Below are positions 10,801 through 22,967 of a stretch of 64,000 nucleotides of DNA, one piece after another (within the stretch, counting starts at the first letter, position 1; each line of letters opens with the position of its first letter). The stretch lies in NCBI RefSeq assembly GCF_024679095.1, contig NC_066570.1:10394804-10458803 (forward strand), in the 5' to 3' direction. Position numbers and translations under genes: made by a program. This stretch comes from Eriocheir sinensis (Eukaryota > Arthropoda > Malacostraca > Decapoda > Varunidae). The notes below the pieces were generated by a model. That model worked only from the letters and a program-made list of their open reading frames with translations. It searched no databases and was not told the origin of the DNA.

Positions 10801-11026
10801 AACCTATGTCTAGACACCAAAATTATCCTCCTAGCTGAATTAGTTACTGAGATATAGGGGGTGGCAGTAATTTTGGCGCCCCTTTTTGGATTTTGGGCTA
10901 TAAAAAAGTTAGCCGTCATTTTGGGGAGGTACATAGGAGCTAAATTTCCTTCAAATTGGTCTAGTATGCCAAATCCACTGAGAAAAAAAGGTACGGAGAG
11001 GTTGGTCACGGAACCCCCCAAAATGA
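10690..11026 (-). repeat. Right long TIR of the inner transposon
   Basis: Inverted copy of 8120-8455. The first 30 or so codons of the nuclease-like frame start inside it. Confidence 0.9.
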
Positions 11027-11171
11027 GATGAAATATGGGTATCTAATCGGTGACTGGCGCGCGAGGATGAGTTGCGTTGTGATGCACCAGTCTGGACGCT
11101 AGTGTATTGTTTTCAACACCACTACTGCATCACATGGCTGCTACATGATGCATAGTGTGGACGGGGCTTAA

Positions 11172-11490
11172 GGAACTCCGTGACTGACAATTTACACAGA
11201 ACCATCCCCTACCCCGACGCTGCCCTCACGCGAATTAACGCCGACAACGACTTCCTGACTCTAGAAATTTCCGACGACCATATCAAAGATCCGCCTTCGG
11301 CAGATCTTTAACGCCAGCCTATCCTCGGGCTACTTCCCTGAAACTCACTCCTAAGGCAGGGATGAGCTCGCACTATCCAAAAAACTTTCGACCGATATCC
11401 CTCCTAGAAGTGCCGGGTAAAATCTTCGAAAAAATCATAAACCAGAGACTCAGAACCTCTCTCGAGAATAACAATAAACATCACCCCCTA
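11172..11490 (+). pseudogene. Reverse transcriptase start of LINE copy 1, after the insertion
   Basis: Continues ORF2 from 7248 with VRNSVTDNLHRTIPYPDAA. It then passes through frame changes and a deletion to FRPISLLEVPGKIFEKI, a typical early RT motif block. It ends abruptly near 11490 where ORF1 of a second LINE copy begins. Confidence 0.65.
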
Positions 11491-11920
11491 CAATCCAATC
11501 CAAAGCTGACGGTGGACAATGTCACCAAAGAGCCAAAGAGCTACACGACCTATTCACCGCCAACGACCACCCACCAATCATCATCCCAAACCCCCCAGAC
11601 TCGAGTAAAATCATCCGGCAGACAGTTGCTCCTCCTGCTGTCACAACCCGAAATGACAACATTTTGCCATCCTCTCATGACAACGACGACTCTTCCTCCT
11701 CTAAGTAAGAGGAAGCCCAGGACACCGGCAGCGAAATGGAGATGGACACCGAATCTACCCAGAAGACAAACACCGCGACCAGCAGCAACAGGGCCCGACC
11801 AAAATCAGCACACCCAGTCACTCGCTCGGCCTCTCACGACGCCGGCAACAAACCCCAGCCATCCCCCCCGACACTCCCTCCCCCCCTTAGCGACCCAAAG
11901 AAAAAGAAGCAGTAACTCAT
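11491..11920 (+). pseudogene. ORF1 C-terminus of LINE copy 2
   Basis: The 5'-truncated end of an ORF1 like that at 4673-6052. The shared landmark is 'NDHPPIIIPNPPDSSKI', matching 'PQIIIPDSPDSKKF' in copy 1. The rest is Ser/Thr/Pro-rich and basic, ending PKKKKQ then a stop. A TAA near 11706 breaks the ORF1 frame. Confidence 0.6.
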
Positions 11921-14850
11921 GACGGATCAGATAAAAGTGTTACAACACAACGTCCTTGACCTCACAAACACCTATAAATCAATTGACCCCGATATAATAC
12001 TATTTAACAGCCATGGCATATGAAATGACGAGCCACTGAAGATACATGGCTACGTAATCCACCAGAGAAATGCATCAAACACCCCAACAGACGGCACAGC
12101 CATAGCAGTGAAACTCGGCCTCAAACACAGAATCTTAGATGATTTTTTCTCTGACATTCTGGCCGCGGAAGTTCAGACCGCGACCGGAAAAATTATTATT
12201 GCAACCCTCTATCAACCGCCGGCGAGAGATTACATCCCCGTCCCTGACTTCATATCACTCTTCCGACGACACATACCAGTCTACATGTTGACTGACCTCA
12301 ACGCCAATCATCCAATATTGGGCTACAGGACCACCAACGTCAAGGGCCGTCAACTCCTTCACAACCAACAATAGGACACTTCAACACGTTGGTCCACAGT
12401 TCCCAACCTTTGTCTCACACAACGCCGCCTCCACCCCCGACATTATTATGACTAACTACAGAACCTATCACAAAACCCACATTGCCCAAGGCCCAATAAC
12501 CACCAGCGATCATTTCCCCATCATTTTTACCATTTCTGCACAACCCATCCTCATCCCATGTCCTCCTAGACCAAACTTCCGGCGCGCAGACTGGGCCGGC
12601 CTCAAAGCCGACTTAGACACCAAATTCCACAACCCCGAAGCAGTTATTGACGCCACCACGGCGGCTATTGATGAACACATCAACCACTGGTACACAACAA
12701 TACACTCCTCCATGACAACACACATTCCCACAACACGATTCAAAACAACACCTTGCACAAACTTCAGCCATCACACCAACACTCTCAAAATCCAATTCAC
12801 AGCTATAAACAGAGAAGCTTCGGCACATGGATGGACCCCTGACCTATACAGACTGTACAGACATATCCAGAATCAACTCCAAAACTCACTCACGGCGAAC
12901 AGCAAGATAAATTGGGCGAACCTAGTCACAGAGACAGCCTCTCTGCACAACGATCCCGCTGCCTTCTGGAGGAAAATTAAAAACTTAATGGGTAATGACC
13001 TTATCCAATCGTCTTACTTAAAGAAACCAGACGGAGAGAAAGTCCTCACTCAGGGCGAGAAAGAGGCTGCCTTTCGAGAAATATGGGAGGACGTATTCTC
13101 GGGAGAAGATGAAGGGGAAGGCGATCCCACCAACAACGAGCGGATTGAAGAATACGTGCGAGATAACATCAACAGGACGCGGCCCGAAGAACATCCTCCT
13201 CACCCAGAAAATGACACATATCTAGATCGCGACGCCACAGACGAAGACATTAAAAACATAATTAAATCCTGCAAAAACACCAGCCCGGGAAGCAGTGGCA
13301 TTAACAAAATGATTATGAAACACCTCCCCCAACAGTGCCATCACCAAACTAAGAACGACATTAAACACAACATTCAAAATAGGATACTTCCCCCACAAAT
13401 TCAAGGAAGCCACTCTTACACTAATCCCTAAGTCAGGAACCTTTCCAAATCAAGTGGCAAGTTACAGGCCTATTTCACCATTAGAAGTCCCGGGAAAAAT
13501 ATTTGAAAAGCTATTTAACCACAGACTTCGCTCACATCTGGAGAACAACACTACACTCAGAGGAACTGAATACGCTCTCGCTCTTACAACAGAAACAATT
13601 GCCCAACACAAAGCTGATAAAGGGCAGTGCCACATTGTCATGAGGGATATCACAAAAGCCTTCGACAAAGGCTGGCACCTAGGTTTAAAGTACAAAATCC
13701 TTCAAATCGACCTCCCTGTCGCTCTGGAAAGACTAATATGTAACTTTTTAGACGACAGAAGGGCGAGAATGAGTTGGAAATCACCTAGGCGACAGCTTTG
13801 CCTTGCGCTGTTGGGTCCCTCAGGGCAGTGTGCTATCCCCAACACTTTTCTCAATATACACAAGAGACATACCACCCCCTATCGTCGGTACGAACGCCAC
13901 GTACGCCGACGACATCACACATATACTTGGATATCAAGGCCCATCAGTTAATATGGCACAGAGAGCTGTAATACGTGGAGTCGAAGCAGTCAATACATAT
14001 GAAAAGCAATGGAAAATTCAGACAAATCAGTCAAAATTCACTATCCTCCGCCTCGGCTCCAGAAAATTCGAGGAACTCGTCACCACAGCGGGCTGACACC
14101 GCACCGCTGACAGAGGCAAAATACTGGGCCTGACAATATCCAGAAGGGGGCTATGCGACCACGTCTCCCAGCGAAGACATATTGCTGCCAACACCCTTAA
14201 GAAACTATACCGATTTGCAGACATGCCTATAAAGATCAAGACACACGTTGTGAAAACCCTTGTACTTCCCGGTGAAGACCCTTGAACTTCCCGGTGAAGA
14301 CCCTTGTACTTCCCGGTGAAGACCCTTGTACTTCCCGGTGAAGACCCTTGTACTTCCCGGTGAAGACCCTTGTACTTCCCGGTGAAAACCCGTGTACTTC
14401 CCGTCCTTGACTACCCACCAGTACCAACCCATGCACTGAGTAAGACACAGCTCAGCAAACTCCAAGTAATACAAAACAAAGCACTAAGATTTGCAACGAA
14501 TCAGCGATACCCATACACTCTCACTACAGAAGACATACATCAATGCACGAAAACTCTACCACTCAACATCAGGCTTTACCTGAAGGCAGAAAAGATATGG
14601 GAAAGACTCTTAACTCTAGACATCCCTGTGGTATATGCGATACTGCAAAATCACCAGGACAACAGGAATTACCACGCTGCGTTCCCCAGCAGCTTAAAAC
14701 ACCTTCAAACTTTACCAACCCCATTATACCACTAAGCAGCCTTATGCAAAAACTAGCTAGCTTTCCAAAGCTTAAAAACAACATTCAACACCAGATAAGT
14801 CACTACCACAAACTCCTGTTTTATCAGGTAACACTTAAACACATTTTTTG
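11920..14850 (+). pseudogene. ORF2 (endonuclease + reverse transcriptase) of LINE copy 2
   Basis: The endonuclease starts MTDQIKVLQHN near 11920 and shows IIATLYQPPARDY, YMLTDLNANHPI and TTSDHFPII. A long open frame, 12448-13431, includes the linker and the RT entry block (CKNTSPGSSGINKM). RT proper follows: SYRPISPLEVPGKIFEKL (13460), VMRDITKAFDKGWH (13640), a frame change near 13770, then WVPQGSVLSPTLF (13811) and the catalytic box YADDIT near 13896. The C-terminal part (ILGLTISRRG, LKKLYRFADM, LQVIQNKALRFATN) is split by a 22-bp minisatellite. At least three frame changes make it non-functional. Copy 2 is more complete than copy 1. Confidence 0.8.
14257..14405. repeat. 22-bp minisatellite inside LINE ORF2
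   Basis: Six copies of a 22-bp unit (CCCTTGTACTTCCCGGTGAAGA) plus a partial copy. The unit appears to have grown from the ancestral LINE sequence ACCCTTGTACTTCCCG, which flanks it on both sides. Six units equal 132 bp, so the downstream frame is kept in register, but stops inside the array close the ORF. Confidence 0.9.
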
Positions 14851-16400
<1,550 letters not shown>

Positions 16401-16430
16401 AACTTGCTAACTGCATGCCTCCCCCCCTCC

Positions 16431-16760
16431 CGCGGCCCCGCTGCACTCGACTATCTACGTAGTCTAGCTCATCCCTATACCGTCCGAACCCCGTATGCAA
16501 GAGTTAACCAGCATTTCCATTCTTTCAACCCCTTTATTGGTAAACTTTGGAACAGCCTTCCTTCGCCTCAATTTCCAGCCTAGGGCTTGACCTCTTTCAA
16601 GAGGAGAATATCAATATATATTTCCAGCCGTAATTGACCTCTCTTTCGGTCACTGTTTACTTTTTTTCAGGAGCTGCGATTAGCGGGCTTTTGTTCAACA
16701 TTTTTGTTGTTGTTGTTGTCGCCCTTGAGCTGCTTCCTTTCCTGTAAAAAAAATAACGAC
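16431..16760 (+). pseudogene. LINE ORF2 C-terminus and 3' UTR, plus strand
   Basis: The frame reads [23 protein letters not shown] and then a stop after PA. The downstream 3' UTR includes GAGCTGCGATTAGCGGGC and GCCCTTGAGCTGCTTCC, and ends in a short A-run at 16745-16754. It is the head-to-head partner of the minus-strand copy at 16265. A shorter copy of the same 3' UTR lies at 18455-18545 on the minus strand. Confidence 0.6.
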
Positions 16761-16984
16761 TGTTGGGGATAGAGTATCAAATGCGGATGGGTACTGAGCT
16801 CGTTAGAACGAGTATTTATTCCACGAGAGAGAACCCAAGCGAAAATTTCAGTCTGGGTGGTTTGCAGATGACGGCTGCTGATCCTCCAATAGACGAAAGT
16901 TCATGCTCTCTAGCGGGGGGGCTGTGAAATTGTTTTTGTGGTAAGCCAGATGGAATATGTAATATCAGTATGGAAATGCTGAAG

Positions 16985-18340
16985 TAGTGGGTAAGGTCAT
17001 AAGCCATGGGTTACCCGCGATGCTGTCTGCCGTGTGGCACTCCGGTGCCGTTTCCAATGACTGGAAAATAAGTCCGGTGTTCCCAATATGGAAAAGGAAA
17101 GGGAGCCGACACGACTGTAATAATTACGTGATATTTCATTTCTCAGTGTGCTGGACAATGTGCTCGCTAATATGCTGCTAATGCAAATTCGATCATATCT
17201 GCTGAAGTTTCAGAAACCTGAGCAATCCGGGTTCAAACGCGGTAAGTCAGCGCAATCTAGCACTTTGTATCCTTGTGGAAGGCCGACGTGGGTTTTGACA
17301 GGGACTACCCGCAGGCTTTGTCGATCTCAAGAAGGCATTGGATCAGTTGATCCTGAGACACTGGTACATTATGGAGATCTGTGGGATTCCTGCAAGGATT
17401 ATTGATTATTGAGTGGTGTTAAGTGTGGGGGGAGCGTTCCCGGCTTCTTCCCTGTTAATTCAGTAGTGAGACAGGGATGGGTCCCTGCTCCATGACTTTT
17501 CAACACTTGCATTGAATGATTATTAGGTAAAACTGCTAATCAAAGTCATTCCGGAGCATGCGTTGGCGACATCAAGGCCACTGACGTTTTTTGCTGATGA
17601 TGCTGTAATTATCCCGAAATCGCTGGATGTCCTTGTGATGGTTCTCGAAGTACTTCATAAAGAGGAGAAATCTTTGGGACTGAAGACCTCTTTGGCCAAA
17701 ACTAAGGCCTAGTCATTTGGATGCTTGATATGTGACACATTTCAGTCTCTTCATGCATGTGTAGAGGATATAGAGGTCCCAAAAAGTTTCACATATCTTT
17801 CTAGAGTAGTGCATAACTGTGGTTACTCGACCGATTGACCTGGGCCACGGTGTTATGGACTTGCTCAGCAAAAGTTGTCAATACATATGCAGGCGGACAT
17901 ATTCGAATATTTTAAGTCGCTTGTGCTCAAAGATTCTTTGTCGCTTGTGCTCCTTGTATTGTATCACTGTGAGGCATGGCCACTGAAAAGTGCCATCGAA
18001 GGATCATCAGGTATCGAAGGTATGAGTTCGCGTCGAACCAGCGACTACTTGATGAAACTGTATCGTGACCAGCTTACTCCGTGAATGTCAACGCTTAGTA
18101 TATAGGAACGTGGCACGCATCCCAGCCGTCGATCATAGGGTTGCTTCTTTTAGAGACAACCCTGAGCGGAGGAGACCAAGGCAACGCCCACGAATCTCAT
18201 GATAGGACAAATTGATATATCATGCCAGGAAAGATTTAGTTTGCATAAGGTAGTTGCGTGGTGACTTGCTAGGGGTGGCCGTCGGAAATGGAGGCGGCGA
18301 GTGAAAGAACCGACCCGCCCCCTTAGTTGCGTAAGCGTAT
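16985..18340 (+). pseudogene. Family N LINE: reverse transcriptase to 3' end, degenerate
   Basis: Read across frames: WHSGAVSNDWKISPVFPIWK, then LLMQIRSYLLKFQKPEQSGF, VDLKKALDQL, a degenerate GVRQG block and FADDAVII (17590), the catalytic D-D box. After that come VLEVLHKEEKSLGL and a tail with HPSRRS…NPERRRPRQRPRIS in mixed frames. Stops and frame changes throughout show an old copy. Two more pieces of this family are at 19395-24065 and 29456-29910. Confidence 0.7.
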
Positions 18341-18454
18341 TGCAGATTGTTAGTGTTGAGACTCTTGGTATACTTTATATGCTGTATCCTATGTAGTATG
18401 TTTGTTTTCTTTCTTTTCCTTTAGTTTTACGAGTAACACATTTTTTTAAGGAAA

Positions 18455-18545
18455 CATTTTTTTTAAAGCAAGGGAGACAGCTCAAGGACAACAAAACGAA
18501 AAAATCAACAATAAAGCCCGCTAGGCGCTCAGCAGTCATTAAGAT
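18455..18545 (-). repeat. LINE/SINE 3' UTR fragment, minus strand
   Basis: The reverse complement reads GCGCCTAGCGGGCTTTATT…TCCTTGAGCTGTCTCCC followed by A-rich DNA. It matches the 3' UTR at 16660-16745 in sequence order. No coding part is attached, so it is either a strongly 5'-truncated LINE or a SINE sharing its tail. Confidence 0.5.
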
Positions 18546-18611
18546 TTATAATGCTTTTTACTTCCAAAGCAATTTGTTATGGCTTTATCTAAAGACAAAC
18601 TTCTTTCACAG

Positions 18612-18838
18612 AGGACATACTGGATATGGGTGATGACTGATCAGGAAGGCAACTCCAGTATCATCAACTCAACAGATTCTCACAAAATCCATGAATCATT
18701 TACTGATGTACTAAAACGTTTGTCTGGTGCTCTTGAGGAGGGAATAAAAGGCGTCCTGCTGAGCAGCTATGATCGGAGAAGAGGAGGTTATGAGGAAATG
18801 AGTGATTCAGTTAATCTTGCACAGGAAACTCAAACATC
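18612..18838 (+). CDS. Candidate host exon (227 bp), phase 0 in, phase 2 out
   Basis: A good acceptor (CTTCTTTCACAG) directly precedes the exon and GTAAGT directly follows it. The frame is open through both ends, starting RTYWIWVMTDQEGNSS and ending NLAQETQT plus two bases (TC). The 75 codons contain SFTDVLKRLSGALEEGIKG; complexity is normal and nothing resembles a transposon. The outgoing phase fits the exon at 38796, which begins with one base and then AAT. I suspect the N-terminal region of an ionotropic receptor, but similarity is too weak to be sure. If no downstream exon uses this donor, the stretch could be chance. Confidence 0.4.
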
Positions 18839-19394
18839 GTAAGTACTAGATTAAATAGTGTCATGTGTAAAATATAAACTACTTACAACTTTAAAGGACC
18901 ATAGGAGGCACTCCAGGTTAGTAAGCCTTCTGATGATTGAGGCCAGTGATGGCATATAAAACAACGCTCTTAAAAAATAATAACAGGCATAGTGGAGTCA
19001 GAGGGTAGATGAGTTGTCCAGAGTAGAGTTTTACAAAAAATGTCTGAGCAAAGATTTATGTCATAGAGATTTAAGTGACAACCGTGCTGCCATCAGGGCT
19101 AAGAAGAGATGGTAAAAATGAAGTAATTTTGTTGGAGGTATTTTTACCTAGGTGCCAGAAGTCTCTGGCAGAATGAGAGAAAGCAAGGTTGTGGCAGTTT
19201 ATATTGATGAAAGAATTTTTGGTGATTCGGAAATTAGATTTGGCACGATTCCGGGCAGAAATGTAAAGATCATGAATAGCAGAAGTACGTAGGCTCAGGA
19301 ACGTTTGTGAGCTGCCTCTCTATCTTATATAGCACGAGAACAAGCGTGTGATTCCATTCCAGAGAGTCACCTCAGTAATGCGCTTTGCACACAC
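18839..19394. other. No recognisable gene
   Basis: AT-rich intron-like DNA after the candidate donor site, then sequence with GCCAGAAGTCTCTGGC (inverted words) near 19153. It is possibly an old interspersed repeat. No supported coding frame. Confidence 0.4.
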
Positions 19395-20185
19395 ATAGGG
19401 GTCTCTCTCCCGAAGCACCTTGTCGTGGTGACGGGGCTTGAAGTGGGGTCGGTGGCACCACCTACCCCTGTCTGCCTCGGTGGGGTTCGGTGTCCTTCGA
19501 CCTCGTGGACTAAGACTGATAGGGGAGACCTACCAGTGAAGTCGTATGCGCTCGCGCTTTACCACCTAGGGCAGGACTAGTGCCTCCCCACGTGTTTTCC
19601 ATGTGTGGTGGCGTCCCGTATACTCCCTGCGTCCTCCCATCTGGGAATTGAGTACACCGCGGGGCGGGGTTGAGTCACCCTTTGCAGGCAGCACGCTTCT
19701 TTGGTGGGGGCTCCTGCAGCTCCTTTGCTTCTGGATGCCGCATCAGAGTGGCGACCAGTTTTGGGGGGTAAGGGAAGGAAGTCGCTGGTAGCTGGATCAG
19801 GACGGCGAGCTGTCGGTCTCCCCAGCCCTGCGGTCACCGGACTGGGAAAATAACCCTTCAGTATAGGGTCCTATAATATAGTCAGCAAAACAAAAGTTTT
19901 GTAGGTCTCTCAACCGGGGAGTCCGGAAACCAAAAAAATAATAAAATTCAACATCATTCAATGGAACTGCCGTGGCTTTCGCTCTTATTTTGAGGAGTTA
20001 CAGGTTCTTATATATCTCTTTTCACCATTATGCATATGTATCCAAAAGACCATGGTTGGTGATTATACCCCTTCTGGGCCTCTGGGTTACCAGGCTTTCT
20101 ATTCTGATCCTATTCCTGCCCAAGGACATCATGGTGGTAGTGCAGACTCGCGGACTTGGTAGCATTGCTTGGGACCTTGGGTGAT
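19395..20185 (+). pseudogene. Family N LINE: 5' UTR and endonuclease start
   Basis: A GC-rich leader (TCTCTCCCGAAGCACC…) with the plus-strand word GTCGTGGTGACGGGG is followed at 19945 by the endonuclease start IIKFNIIQWNCRGFRS. Across frame changes it continues ELQVLIYLFSPLCICIQKTM, GDYTPSGPLGYQAFYSDP and AQGHHGGSA. This is the N-terminal third of an APE-type endonuclease (N at QWNC, E/K at QKT). It breaks off near 20185. The remaining endonuclease end resumes at 22968 in the same orientation. Confidence 0.65.
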
Positions 20186-21540
20186 GATTCTGCTCGTTCA
20201 TTGGCCAATCATCAATTTTTTGTTCAAACGTGCATAAAATTGACTTTCAATTCCTACCCAAACCCTTTTTGAGTTGTAACGTAAAAGATTGCACCGATAT
20301 AAACAAATGCAATAATATCTTTTCTGATGAATATGTGCCTTTTGAACTATTATAGATAAATCTGAAACGACATTCGTAACAAAACTACGAAAGTCGGAAC
20401 TGCACGTAAACGGACAATATTAAGCGACACGCGGCAAGTTAGATATTTTGAAGGGAGGATGTGGGGTTCTTGAAAGGTCTGGACTTCCGAAAATCCCGTA
20501 AATTCTCAGCAATAAAAAAAAAAAAAAAAAAAAAAATTTAAAATCTGAAAATTGAGGTCTCATAGGACAAGCAAAGACCAGATAAACCTGCTCTTAAGTT
20601 TATTTAAAGCAACAAAGAAACTCGCTGAAAATTAAGAATAATGAATTAATATCAGGCACACAGCAACCTAGCTAACTGTCTTAAAACATCCTGTGCAAAA
20701 TATGTACTTAGCTGGAGATGGCGAAGCAGAACCACACCTGGTCTTCCTCGTGGTCCGTTCGGCCTGGAGTCCTTCTGTCCTCCTCTCGTTCCTCTCTGCA
20801 ACACGCCGTGCCCTCCTTACCTCCCAACGGCTTCCCTCGCTTGCAACACAGTCACTCTGGACTTGTGGATACTACAAAGCAGGAAAACCACCACGATAGA
20901 CACGTGACACGGGAGGCTGGTGAGGGACGTCTGCTCGCGGTGAAGTCTGGGCGGGAGATGGCAGGAAGATGGCGGCGGGACCCACAATGCTCCGCACCCT
21001 GGCCGCGGTCAAGATGCCAGCTCTCGCCATACTGACATCTCGTTTTCTGTGTAACACTTACACTAAACGCCCTACTGCTATGGATTGTTATTTATTAATA
21101 ACCTAACACATGCACTAGGTATTAGTGGGTCATGCATCCCACACATAGCTCAGCTTTGGCATAATAACGAAATGATTTGAATAAGGTCCTGTTTCCCGCC
21201 TGCCTGGTTTTCCCGTCTGATCTGTGACTACTTCCCGCTCTCTCAATCAAAATGGCGGGGACTCCCGCGGTATTGTTCCATGGACCACTCCCTGAATAAT
21301 GAAATCATGACAGAGGAATACAAAGTCAAGATTTGTTCCCTACTTTCCTACTACTACAAAGTGCTAGACAACAGTCTACACAATGAAATTCGTTAACTCA
21401 TTTATTGTAAGATTTCTTAGTATACTTTTAGTCCTCATTTAGTCATAATGTCTAGTGATGCTACGTAGTCATAACGGAAACACTGGCCTATAGGGCAAGA
21501 ACCTTCTCTTCTTTTTCATCGTGCTATCATTTAATCCCGA
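20186..21540. other. No recognisable gene; insertion within family N LINE
   Basis: AT-rich DNA with a poly-A run (20513-20536), then a CpG-richer patch (20700-21010) with ATGGCGGCGGGACCC. Short open frames (68-105 codons on both strands) have no domain features or convincing splice sites. It may be part of the DNA that split the family N copy. Confidence 0.35.
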
Positions 21541-21544
21541 AGTA

Positions 21545-22390
21545 TATTGCGAAGTATACACATCGGCAGCAACCGCCCGCCTCCGCACACTTGATGCAGT
21601 CCACCAGGCTGCAGTCCGACTGTCAACAGGTGCCTGTAGATCATCCCCTATATCAAGTCTTTAGTTGACGCTGGAGTGCCACCCTTAGACTTGCAGAGAG
21701 ACGGACTTTTAATTAAGTACTGCTACAGACTACAACGCCAACCTAATAACCCTGCCTTCACCGTTGCCTTAGACACCTATGTAGATATAATATACAGAAA
21801 CAAGCCTCTCCAACCTCGCCCCTTTGGTTTCCGTGTCCGTAATGTCATTGGGGACCTCTCACTTACATACTTCCCAACAGCAGTTTATCAGGTACCCCCC
21901 ATCACACCGTGGAAGTTCCCAAACACACATTTCTGCCGGTACTTCTACTTTAACAAACAAGCATCTCATAAGAATATAAGAACGTAGGAGTCTGCAAGAG
22001 GCCGGTAGGCCTGCACAAGGCAGCTCCTTTGACCTGTATAAGACAGCTGTTCCTGTCCCACACTGCTAGTCACGCTACATATGTACCAGTATACACGGAC
22101 GGCTCCAAATCCGATGCTGGCGTTCTCTTCCTCTCTCTCGTGCTGGGGGAAAAGGCACTTTCCCCGGGACATGACGTTTATGGCTTTCTACATGAGGCTG
22201 GCGTCCTCAACCTTCTGTAGATTTTATTGACCTTTTATTGTTTTTGTTTTATCATGATTTTAATTTTAACCGGTTTTATATAATTATATAATATAATTGA
22301 TTTTGTATTAGATTCGGCGCCATATGACCTCGCAGTTGCGACGCCAAGCACAGAACGCCCCAATAATCAACATCCAACAGTGTTGATTTA
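21545..22390 (+). pseudogene. Jockey/I-like LINE C-terminal fragment with start of RNase H
   Basis: Read across frames: LDAVHQAAVRLSTGACRSSP, VDAGVPPLDLQRDGLLIKYC and YRLQRQPNNPAF (21545-21790) form the connection region after RT in LINEs with RNase H. VPVYTDGSKSDAGV (22084-22125) is the first RNase H strand with its catalytic D. The tail (22290-22350) has ATTCGGCGCCATATGACC, resembling LINE 3' UTRs of this type. A 68-bp CR1-tail insertion (21965-22032) breaks it. RT itself is missing. Confidence 0.65.
21965..22032 (-). mobile_element. Extremely 5'-truncated family A CR1 3' end
   Basis: The reverse complement reads GGTCAAAGGAGCTGCC…GCAGACTCCTACGTTCTTATATTCTTATG, matching the last ~70 bp of the family A element (58190-58255), including its octamer-like tail. 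Confidence 0.7.
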
Positions 22391-22967
22391 AAGAAGTATC
22401 AGACAGCGAGTGATAGTAGGCTATGTCATGTGAAAAGGTAATTGCCGCTGCTTAGATCAAGTAAACAACAGCCAATGAGCGGCGTAGCGGCCGTCATTCA
22501 AGCCATGATGCCAATTCCGAGAGTCCATCATTGAAGGATCAGCGCCGCCAGCTCTCGTGGAACCCACTGTACGTAGTTCGTCGGGATTCGGGATGCCCCT
22601 TTCACTATCCTGAATCTTTCACCCCCACTGGAGGCTGTTGCCATCCATGTAGCGCTACGTCGCTGTTATACGTTGTGTAGCCTTTATCTCCCTCCCTATC
22701 CTGTTAATAGGGGAGAATTGGACCATCAAATTCATGGTCTTCCCTCCTCATTTCTTTTACTAGGGAATTGAAATGGTCGCCACTCGATGTGGAGTGACTT
22801 ACGACGAACCCACGAAAAAAATTATTGGCTTCTTTGGTGGAATATGAGGATCTGAGATTTAAATTCTGGGGATACGAGGTATTTTCAGTCAAACTGGAAT
22901 TTTTACAGAAATTGACTTGTCTGTGTTCGCCTACAGCAGTTCTCGTTATTAGTTAGCGGGTTTGTCG
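22391..22967. other. No recognisable gene
   Basis: Unassigned DNA between the Jockey-like tail and the resumed family N endonuclease. A short minus-strand open frame (22704-22892) is unsupported. Confidence 0.4.

Larger units (their letters stand above)
8120..11026 (-). mobile_element. Inner transposon with ~335-bp TIRs carrying a nuclease-like gene
   Basis: The left end (8120-8455) and right end (10690-11026) are near-identical inverted repeats starting TCATTTTGGGGGGTTCCG. Only a few mismatches are visible over about 335 bp, so the insertion is young or the ends are homogenised. Flanks are GAG on the left and GAT on the right, so there is no clean target duplication. The single gene inside is on the minus strand and encodes a PIN/XPG-nuclease-like protein instead of a recognisable DDE transposase. 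Some Academ-superfamily transposons carry an XPG-type nuclease (family knowledge); placing this element there is only a hypothesis. Confidence 0.75.
7252..11168. mobile_element. Outer TIR transposon with TAA target duplication (PIF/Harbinger-like)
   Basis: Left end AGGCCCGTCCACACTATGC and right end (reverse complement) AGCCCCGTCCACACTATGC form a TIR of about 26 bp. The ends are flanked by TAA at 7249-7251 and 11169-11171. Removing the element and one TAA restores the LINE reading frame. A 3-bp TWA duplication is characteristic of PIF/Harbinger (family knowledge), but no Harbinger transposase is present. Without the inner element (8120-11026) only about 1.0 kb remains, so this is probably a non-autonomous element. 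Its own DNA (7252-8119, 11027-11168) is AT-rich with no gene. Confidence 0.8.

Noticed and set aside
20693..21057. Short open frames and a MAAGPTMLRTL start in a CpG-rich patch
   Set aside because: I considered a mitochondrial-type first exon, but no donor site follows and the frame stops soon. Left unassigned.
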